A DNA stretch of 8,064 nt, taken from the NCBI GenBank assembly GCA_001916715.1, contig MNSZ01000078.1:1-8064 (forward strand). The letters run 5' to 3'. This DNA comes from Firmicutes bacterium CAG:24053_14 (GTDB lineage Bacteria; Bacillota; Clostridia; Oscillospirales; Oscillospiraceae). Positions 3,155-8,064 of this stretch are shown here, in pieces. A model generated the notes under the pieces. The model was not told the origin of the DNA. It worked only from the letters and a program-made list of their open reading frames with translations, and did not search any database. The position numbers and the translations under genes were made by a program. Numbering within the stretch: position 1 is the stretch's first letter; each line of letters starts with the position of its first letter.

Positions 3155-6076
3155 ATGAAAAGACGAATCGTAAGTATTGTGTTCGCCCTGTGCCTGTGTC
3201 TGGCATTGCTGCCAAGCACAGCGCTCGCGGCAGAGTCTGCAACGGAAACGGCGGACTTCACCGCTTCCGACGGCGGTGCGGCGGCGATCGCGCTGCTCAA
3301 CGCGGCGAAATGGGACAATGCAGAGAACTCCACATGGGACAGCGCCACCAAAACGCTGACATTGAAAGGCGTCAACTTCCAAACTACGGCGGGCACCGCG
3401 GTGAAGCTGCCCGCGGGGAGCATCATCGTGCTGGCGGATAGGACGCGTAACAACATTTACGGCGGCGACGCAGAGGTAAATGTGACCGGGAGCTATCATA
3501 CCAAGATCTCCATTTACGGCATTTACGCCGAGGGCACGCTGACCATTCGGGGAACGGGCAGCCTCAACGTAGAATCCGGCAAACACACGAACACCGGCAA
3601 TGCCTGGACCTACTCCACGGCGCTTTACGCAAAGGGACTCGTCACGGTCGAGGGCGGCAAGGTAGAGTTGACCGGCGGCGAGACGAAGAACGGCGACTGC
3701 GCCTTTTCCACCGGCCTTGAGCTGCCGGAGGGCAGCGGCCTTTCCGTGACCGGCGGCGAGGTGACCGCCAAGGGCGGAAAGTCCACCGATACGGAAGACG
3801 GTAAGGCAAATAGCTCCTTTTCCCGCGGCATTGACGCATACGGGGCAAGCGTTTCCGTCTCCGGCAGCGGTGAGCTGACGGGCGATGCGGCGGATAAGCA
3901 TGGCGGCCTTTCGTGGGGCGTTTACATCTCCGGCGGCGATCTGACGGTTTCGGACAGCGCCAAGGTCTTTGCGTACGTCCATACCGGGATCGAGGTGTCC
4001 AGCGGCAATCTGATCCAGACCGGCGGCAAGATCGAAGCCGGTACCGTGGCGGGCGGCTATTACGGACTTCTTGTTGAAAGGAACACCTTCGATGCCGGCA
4101 AAACTGTCGGCAACGCCACCGTCAGCGGCGGAACGCTGGATGTTTCTCTCGGCGAGATCTATTTTTCAGCCTATGACGCGACCGAGAATCAGGGGAACTT
4201 CACCGTGTCCGGGGAAGGAACGAAGGTTTACGCAAAGTCCGTCGACGGTGTGCGCGCCCTTGCAATCACAGATGCCACTATGCGCAGCGGGAGCATTAGA
4301 GCCAAGAAGCTGACGCTCCAGAGCGGCAGCCTTACCGTAAAGGAGAGTGTGAGGGAGTATAACGGCAAGCTCTACACCGACCCTGCGCTCAGACTTCAGG
4401 AGCTCACCGTTAACAGCGGTACACTGGATGTTGCCTGGGATTGGGGGGAGATCGAGCCCTCTGTGTTCCCCGTGAACACAGAGGACGGCTTTCCCACACC
4501 GCTGGTAAAAATATGGGGCGACGGTTATGAGGCGACCTTCAACGGAGGCGTCTCCACCTTTGACACCGGCTGCGCCGGGAATATTGCGCTGAAACTGACA
4601 CAGTTCAATCTGGGAGACGGTATGGAGATTACCGGCGCTGACATAGACCGATGCCAGCTGCGCAGTGATACGCCCGTTAAGGTTGCGGCGGCTGCCACCC
4701 CCGCCATTCAGCTCATCGTTACAGGCATTACCGCGCAGGATAAGGTCTATGACGGCACCACGGCGGCCACCCTCACCGGCGGCACGCTCAGAGACGTGGC
4801 GGAGGGCGACGAAGTGACCCTGGACCTTTCCGGCGTGACGGCAGTCTTCGACGATAAGGACGCCGGGACCGGCAAGACCGTCACCGTCACCGGCCAGTTC
4901 AAGCTGAAGGGCGATGACGCTTATAAATATGACCTCAAGCAGCCCACAGACTTGAACCTCACGGCGCGCATCACCGCCTGCGAAACCTTCACCGACACCA
5001 CCGACAAGACCCAGACCATCTATGTAGGCGAGAGCAGCTTTGCAGCGCCCAGGTTCACCGGCGTGACCGTGAACGGTACCCCCGAAGCGGTCACCGGCAG
5101 CGCGGTCTATACGCTAAACAATGAATCCAAGACCGCGACGGAGATCGGTGAAGCCCTCAAGGTGCTGAAGGCTGGGGAGAAGCTGGACATCGGCTACACC
5201 TTTACCGCCGACGGCAACTACAGCGGTAAAAAGACAGGCACCATCACCGTCACGGCACAGGAGCGTCCGTCCTACGGAGGCGGCGGCAGCCACACATCCG
5301 GCTATCCGGTGACCGTGCCCAGTCAGACCGAACACGGCTCCGTGACCGTCAATCCGAAGAGCGCATGCAAGGGTGACACCGTGACCATCACCGTCAAGCC
5401 CGACAGCGGCTATGTGCTGGAAACGCTCACGGCCATGGATAAGAGCGGCAGCGAACGCAAGCTCACCGACAAGGGCGGCGGCAAGTACACCTTCACCATG
5501 CCGGGCAGCAGGGTCGAGGTCAGGGCAACTTTCATGGAGGACAACAGCCTGCTGAACTTCTTTGTGGATGTGCCCAACAGCAGCTACTATTACGAAGCAG
5601 TAAAATGGGCGGCGGAAAAGGGTATCACCAACGGCACCGACCCGCTGCATTTCAATCCCGATATGCCCTGCACCCGTGCCCAGATCGTCACCTTCCTGTG
5701 GCGTGCCGCAGGCAGTCCGGAGCCCAGGAATTCCGGCAGTTTCTCTGATGTACCCGCAAGCGCCTACTATGCGAAGGCGGTTGCCTGGGCAGTCGAGAAC
5801 GGGATCACAACCGGTACGGGCGATGGAATGTTCTCTCCTGATGCCGTCTGTACGAGGGCGCAGGCTGTGACCTTCCTCTGGCGTTATGAGAAGGCCCCCG
5901 TGGCGAGCCGCAGCAATCCGTTCACGGATGTTGCCGCCGATTCCTACTATGCCGACGCAGTTCTGTGGGCAGTCAAGGAGGACATCACCAAGGGAACCGC
6001 CAACACGACATTCAGCCCCGGCGCGGATTGCACCAGAGCGCAGATCGTGGCTTTCCTCTGGCGATGCAAGAAGTGA
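3155..6076 (+). CDS. Secreted SLH-domain surface protein with beta-helix-like and YDG domains
   Basis: Encodes 973 residues; the start at 3155 has an AGTGAGGA ribosome site (3141-3148). Residues 1 to about 25 form a signal peptide (KRR, a hydrophobic core IVFALCLCLALLP, then STALA). Residues 30-520 carry irregular glycine/serine/threonine-rich repeats ('VSGGTLDVS', 'SGGDLTVSDSA', 'VEGGKVELTGGE') that look like a right-handed beta-helix or carbohydrate-binding-like fold. Residues about 522-608 match the YDG domain (DKVYDGTTAATLTGG…). A further Ig-like segment follows, then a GGGGS linker (about 703-718), a bacterial-repeat-type module ending 'YTFTMPGSRVEVRATF' (718-795), and three SLH domains (about 802-856, 860-914 and 920-973). 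SLH domains bind pyruvylated secondary cell-wall polymer, so the protein should sit non-covalently on the cell surface; no LPxTG is present. No catalytic motif is seen. An adhesin or S-layer-associated role is an inference. It appears to be a single-gene unit. Confidence 0.88.
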   Translation: MKRRIVSIVFALCLCLALLPSTALAAESATETADFTASDGGAAAIALLNAAKWDNAENSTWDSATKTLTLKGVNFQTTAGTAVKLPAGSIIVLADRTRNNIYGGDAEVNVTGSYHTKISIYGIYAEGTLTIRGTGSLNVESGKHTNTGNAWTYSTALYAKGLVTVEGGKVELTGGETKNGDCAFSTGLELPEGSGLSVTGGEVTAKGGKSTDTEDGKANSSFSRGIDAYGASVSVSGSGELTGDAADKHGGLSWGVYISGGDLTVSDSAKVFAYVHTGIEVSSGNLIQTGGKIEAGTVAGGYYGLLVERNTFDAGKTVGNATVSGGTLDVSLGEIYFSAYDATENQGNFTVSGEGTKVYAKSVDGVRALAITDATMRSGSIRAKKLTLQSGSLTVKESVREYNGKLYTDPALRLQELTVNSGTLDVAWDWGEIEPSVFPVNTEDGFPTPLVKIWGDGYEATFNGGVSTFDTGCAGNIALKLTQFNLGDGMEITGADIDRCQLRSDTPVKVAAAATPAIQLIVTGITAQDKVYDGTTAATLTGGTLRDVAEGDEVTLDLSGVTAVFDDKDAGTGKTVTVTGQFKLKGDDAYKYDLKQPTDLNLTARITACETFTDTTDKTQTIYVGESSFAAPRFTGVTVNGTPEAVTGSAVYTLNNESKTATEIGEALKVLKAGEKLDIGYTFTADGNYSGKKTGTITVTAQERPSYGGGGSHTSGYPVTVPSQTEHGSVTVNPKSACKGDTVTITVKPDSGYVLETLTAMDKSGSERKLTDKGGGKYTFTMPGSRVEVRATFMEDNSLLNFFVDVPNSSYYYEAVKWAAEKGITNGTDPLHFNPDMPCTRAQIVTFLWRAAGSPEPRNSGSFSDVPASAYYAKAVAWAVENGITTGTGDGMFSPDAVCTRAQAVTFLWRYEKAPVASRSNPFTDVAADSYYADAVLWAVKEDITKGTANTTFSPGADCTRAQIVAFLWRCKK

Positions 6077-6129
6077 CTGATATGCGGCCAAGCAGCAAAA
6101 GCCGCTGTCTTGCCCCATAAGCGAACATC

Positions 6130-6174
6130 GGACAGCGCAGTGGACAGGCTTTTCGCCTTGACGCTGCGCTGTTC
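6130..6174 (+). terminator. Probable terminator after the SLH gene
   Basis: GGACAGCGCAGTG (6130-6142) pairs with CGCTGCGCTGTTC (6162-6174) with two G-T pairs. The core ACAGCGCAG/CTGCGCTGT is perfect, and an inner AGGC/GCCT stem (6146-6149, 6155-6158) closes the loop. The following TCTTCTC is only partly T-rich, so efficiency is uncertain. It starts 54 bases after the stop codon. Confidence 0.5.
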
Positions 6175-6246
6175 TCTTCTCACTACAGGAAACAAATCTA
6201 TAGTATCGTTCTGACCTTTTCTACCTGTTGCTGGAGGCATGATATA

Positions 6247-6281
6247 GCCGATACCGCCAGTCAGCGGCTGGTGGTATCGGC
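6247..6281. repeat. 14-bp inverted repeat, function unknown
   Basis: Arms 6247-6260 and 6268-6281 (GCCGATACCGCCAG with CTGGTGGTATCGGC) pair over 14 bp with one G-T pair and a 7-base loop TCAGCGG. No T-run follows in either direction, so it is not a standard terminator. It could be a recombination, processing or protein-binding site at the left margin of the mobile-element-like gene set. Confidence 0.5.
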
Positions 6282-6437
6282 GAAGTGCTGGCTGAATGCG
6301 GACATTGGCAATTTCACTTTTCGAAGAGAAATCAATTGTGCAAAAATACGGGGTTAAGTGGCGGCCCCAGACCCATTTAATTTGCTACTTCATTTTTCAT
6401 TGAAACTGTGGTATGCTTATTCAGAGGAGGGCTGACG

Positions 6438-6668
6438 ATGGAAGAAGCGAAGTGGTACTTTACCCACGAAACGGAAGAGGACAGACTGTGGTATCGCACT
6501 TTTTTTGCAATGTGTCGTAAATTCGGCGTGTCATGGTCGAAAGCCAGTGAAGAGCAAAAGGCTTTTATTGAAGAAATTACTAGAATCAATTATGAAAGAG
6601 AAGAAGCGAAGCGAGGCATGACAGTAAAACCTGTCCGTGGCTTCTTTGATGCTGAGGTATCCGCATGA
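6438..6668 (+). CDS. Small acidic hypothetical protein
   Basis: Encodes 76 residues from ATG 6438, preceded by AGAGGAGGG (6422-6430) 7 bases upstream. The same frame is open to an ATG at 6408, but that start lacks a ribosome site. The sequence is rich in Glu, Lys and aromatic residues ('EEAKWYFTHETEEDRLWYRT', 'FAMCRKFGVSW', 'SEEQKAFIEEITRINYEREE'), predicted mostly helical, and has a single Cys, no signal peptide and no membrane segment. I do not recognise a named domain. The strong ribosome site and the position before HU and integrase-associated genes suggest a small accessory protein of a mobile element, but function is unknown. Confidence 0.68.
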   Translation: MEEAKWYFTHETEEDRLWYRTFFAMCRKFGVSWSKASEEQKAFIEEITRINYEREEAKRGMTVKPVRGFFDAEVSA

Positions 6669-6769
6669 CTCGCGCAGCATAGCTGTGACTAAGAGACAAG
6701 GATAACTCATACTATCGCCCATGTTTATTTCATTCAAGAAAAAACAAAACCACATCAAGGAGAAAAACT

Positions 6770-7042
6770 ATGAATAAGACTGAATTGATTGCCACAATGG
6801 CTGAAGCGAGTGGCCTTTCCAAGAAGGATTGCGAGACTGCTCTCGCTGCATTTATCACGACTACTGAAAAAGCTCTGAAGGCTGGCAAGAAAGTGCAGCT
6901 GGTGGGCTTCGGTGCTTTTGAGGTCAAAGAACGTGCTGCCCGTACTGGCAAAAATCCTGCCACGGGTGAGCAGATTGAGATTTCTGCTTCCAAGGCACCT
7001 GCATTCAAACCCGGAAAGGCTTTTAAGAACGCCATCCAGTAA
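6770..7042 (+). CDS. HU-family DNA-binding protein
   Basis: Encodes 90 residues, the standard HU length, with AAGGAG (6757-6762) 7 bases before ATG 6770. The N-terminal helical part is 'MNKTELIATMAEASGLSKKD'. The family signature is at about 46-65: 'GFGAFEVKERAARTGKNPAT', with the conserved R, NP and TG of the DNA-inserting beta arms. It closes with 'FKPGKAFKNAIQ'. HU dimers bend and compact DNA and act as architectural cofactors in replication, transcription and site-specific recombination. Here HU lies just upstream of excisionase-like and integrase genes, where it may help form the recombination complex. It could equally be a chromosomal housekeeping copy. It has its own strong terminator, so it is not co-transcribed with the recombination genes by default. 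Confidence 0.93.
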   Translation: MNKTELIATMAEASGLSKKDCETALAAFITTTEKALKAGKKVQLVGFGAFEVKERAARTGKNPATGEQIEISASKAPAFKPGKAFKNAIQ

Positions 7043-7059
7043 TTTGTAAACTCATAGAA

Positions 7060-7097
7060 CAGCACTTACGGCATTGAGCTGTAAGTGCTGCTTTTTT
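7060..7097 (+). terminator. Intrinsic terminator of the HU gene
   Basis: CAGCACTTAC (7060-7069) pairs with GTAAGTGCTG (7081-7090), extended inward by G-T, G-C and C-G pairs to a small ATTGA loop, and followed by C and six T (7092-7097). It begins 18 bases after the stop codon and is a textbook rho-independent terminator. Confidence 0.9.
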
Positions 7098-7267
7098 GAG
7101 CTAACCTCATAACGCCCCAACGCAACCTGTCATCTAACTGCGGCTGATTCGCCATAATTAAAAAGCAGTTTCTGCTTTCTATTGCTGATAATTTGTACGA
7201 ACCTGTTGTTGGTTACCAAACCTCCTCGTAAGTATTGATATAGATTACTTCACAGGAGGAATGCAAA

Positions 7268-7495
7268 ATGAAAAGTTGCCAGTATAAGAGTTCCGATGAG
7301 CTCCCCCTTATCCTCAATGTTCAAGAGGTGTCCAATTTCCTCGGCCTCGGGCTGTCTCAGGTCTATGAGCTTGTGAAGCGCATCGACTTTCCTGCCTTCA
7401 AAGTTGGAAGTCGTATCTTCGTGCCGAAAGACAAATTCCTTACCTGGCTAAATGTGCAAACAGAAGAGAAGGACTCTCTCTTCTATACGGAGTGA
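7268..7495 (+). CDS. Excisionase-like helix-turn-helix protein (HTH_17), first copy
   Basis: Encodes 75 residues; CAGGAGGA (7253-7260) sits 7 bases before ATG 7268. The core at about 15-60 ('LILNVQEVSNFLGLGLSQVY', ELVKRIDFPAFKVGSRIFVP, KDKFLTWL) is the MerR-like winged helix-turn-helix of the HTH_17/excisionase group: 'V-x-E-V-x-x-x-L-G' first helix, 'S-x-x-x-Y-x-L' recognition helix, and the 'FP-x-x-x-V-G-x-R' wing followed by 'W-L'. Such proteins bind element ends and steer integrase toward excision, or act as small regulators. The next gene is a paralogue starting 5 bases later, then the integrase follows, so the three likely form one operon. Confidence 0.85.
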   Translation: MKSCQYKSSDELPLILNVQEVSNFLGLGLSQVYELVKRIDFPAFKVGSRIFVPKDKFLTWLNVQTEEKDSLFYTE

Positions 7496-7500
7496 CAAGG

Positions 7501-7737
7501 ATGGACGATAGTAAGATGCCGCGAATCCGGCGCAAAGAAGATCTTCCGGATGTGATGACGATGCCGCTCGTTGCAAAGACCCTCGGATGCAGTCTTACGG
7601 TTGCATATAGACTTCTAAAGAGAGATGACTTTCCCCATACGGTAAGTGGTCAAAGGGTCTATATTGACAAAGGAAAATTTCTCTCGTGGCTTGATGCTCA
7701 GACGCAAATGGAAAAGAGAGATCATTATGGCTGGTAG
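7501..7737 (+). CDS. Excisionase-like helix-turn-helix protein (HTH_17), second copy
   Basis: Encodes 78 residues from ATG 7501, with GGAG (7489-7492) 8 bases upstream inside the end of the preceding gene. A GTG at 7492 overlapping that gene's TGA is an alternative start. The core ('DVMTMPLVAKTLGCSLTVAY', RLLKRDDFPHTVSGQRVYID, KGKFLSWLDAQ) aligns along its length with the first copy: LG, VY/AY, 'KR-x-DFP', the R-(I/V) wing, 'K-x-KFL-(T/S)-WL' and QT. The genes therefore look like a tandem duplication that has diverged. Its last 11 bases overlap the integrase start, which implies translational coupling. One copy may be the excisionase and the other a regulator, but which is which cannot be told. 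Confidence 0.82.
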   Translation: MDDSKMPRIRRKEDLPDVMTMPLVAKTLGCSLTVAYRLLKRDDFPHTVSGQRVYIDKGKFLSWLDAQTQMEKRDHYGW

Positions 7738-8064
7738 GCAAAGAGCGAATGGCGAAGGCAGCATTCGAGAGAGATACCCCGGCTGTTGGGAAGGTCGATA
7801 TACTGCCGGCTACGATATTCTAACGGGAAAGCGTATTCAAAAGGGCGTTTTTGCTAAGACACGAAAAGAATGCGCAGCGAAGCTGGCACGAGCCATCCAA
7901 CAGGATACAGGGCCTTATTATCGCAAGGGCAAAGGATATGATTCACAGCCCCTTTCTACATGGATTCGGCTTTGGTTTGATTCCTACACAAAGCCAAATC
8001 TTCGCCCCAGCTCAGCAGATGGTTATAGGAGCATGATCGAGAACCACATCATCCCGGTTTTGGG
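7727..8064 (+). CDS. Tyrosine recombinase/integrase, N-terminal part
   Basis: Open to the right edge, 112 complete codons visible. ATG 7727 overlaps the previous gene by 11 bases, with a GAGAG-like ribosome site just upstream. Residues about 8-55 ('ANGEGSIRERYPGCWEGRYT', then AGYDILTGKRIQKGVFAKTRKE) are the AP2-like arm-binding domain of Tn916/lambda-type integrases. 'PLSTWIRLWFDSY' to 'RSMIENHIIPVLG' (about 75-112) begins the SAM-like core-binding domain. The catalytic R…H-x-x-R…Y lies beyond the window. The protein would insert and excise the element by strand exchange at attachment sites, assisted by the small HTH proteins encoded just before it. Confidence 0.9.
   Translation, partial: MAGRQRANGEGSIRERYPGCWEGRYTAGYDILTGKRIQKGVFAKTRKECAAKLARAIQQDTGPYYRKGKGYDSQPLSTWIRLWFDSYTKPNLRPSSADGYRSMIENHIIPVL

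Larger units (their letters stand above)
6077..6437. other. Intergenic region with hairpins, no gene seen
   Basis: Between the SLH gene and the next coding region there is no convincing frame. It holds the terminator candidate at 6130-6174, a strong hairpin at 6247-6281, and a G/C-clamped segment near 6352-6367 (GGGG…CCCC). A possible extended -10 (TGGTATGCT, 6409-6417) with a weak TTCATT -35 (6389-6394) precedes the gene at 6438. It would place the transcript start almost on the ribosome site, so I do not call it a promoter with confidence. Confidence 0.45.

Noticed and set aside
3101..3982. 293-codon open frame on the minus strand opposite the start of the SLH gene
   Set aside because: Antisense shadow; it would also run across the surface-gene promoter, and it has low-complexity composition.
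5114..6118. 334-codon open frame on the minus strand opposite the SLH domains
   Set aside because: It mirrors the GC-rich codon pattern of the strongly supported SLH gene, with no family resemblance of its own.
6382..6417. Promoter for the gene at 6438
   Set aside because: The extended -10 is fair, but the -35 is poor and the start would fall on the ribosome site; noted only in the gap description.
7162..7178. AAAGCAG-TTT-CTGCTTT small hairpin as a regulatory element
   Set aside because: Seven A/T-rich pairs in an AT-rich gap; too weak to separate from chance.

Overview
The window looks like a chromosomal segment of a low-to-mid GC Gram-positive anaerobe of the Clostridia, probably Oscillospiraceae or a relative. 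This is inferred from the S-layer-homology (SLH) surface protein with 'CTRAQ…FLWR' repeats, the consensus AGGAGG ribosome sites, the sigma-A type promoters, and the small HU and helix-turn-helix genes next to a Tn916-type integrase. No rRNA, tRNA or CRISPR array is visible.

Left part (1-1020): the 3' end of an M20/RocB-like metallopeptidase, an exceptionally long perfect hairpin (486-542), and a decayed IS66-family transposase end on the minus strand (661-1009). The IS remnant keeps a possible IS end at 581 and a bidirectional terminator.

Middle left (988-1932): a small defence or toxin-antitoxin-like module. A near-consensus promoter, sited in the far end of the IS66 relic, runs through a palindrome and a terminator-like hairpin into a Phd/YefM antitoxin gene. 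A NADAR-family (YbiA-like) N-glycosidase gene follows, with its own promoter. No recognisable toxin lies between or beside them. About 440 bases without a convincing gene follow (1933-2372).

Centre (2269-6174): a divergent pair. A minus-strand regulator with two XRE-like helix-turn-helix segments is transcribed away from a 973-residue secreted SLH-anchored protein. The shared 224-bp intergenic region holds a promoter for each gene, two identical 22-bp direct repeats at 28-bp spacing, and an inverted repeat over the -35 of the surface-protein promoter. It looks like a regulated switch, with the regulator as the obvious but untested candidate binder.

Right part (6240-8064): genes of the kind found at the recombination end of an integrative element. 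They are a small unknown acidic protein, an HU protein with a strong terminator, two tandem paralogous excisionase-like (HTH_17) genes, and the start of a tyrosine integrase overlapping the second one. The integrase runs off the window, so the attachment site and element boundary are not visible.
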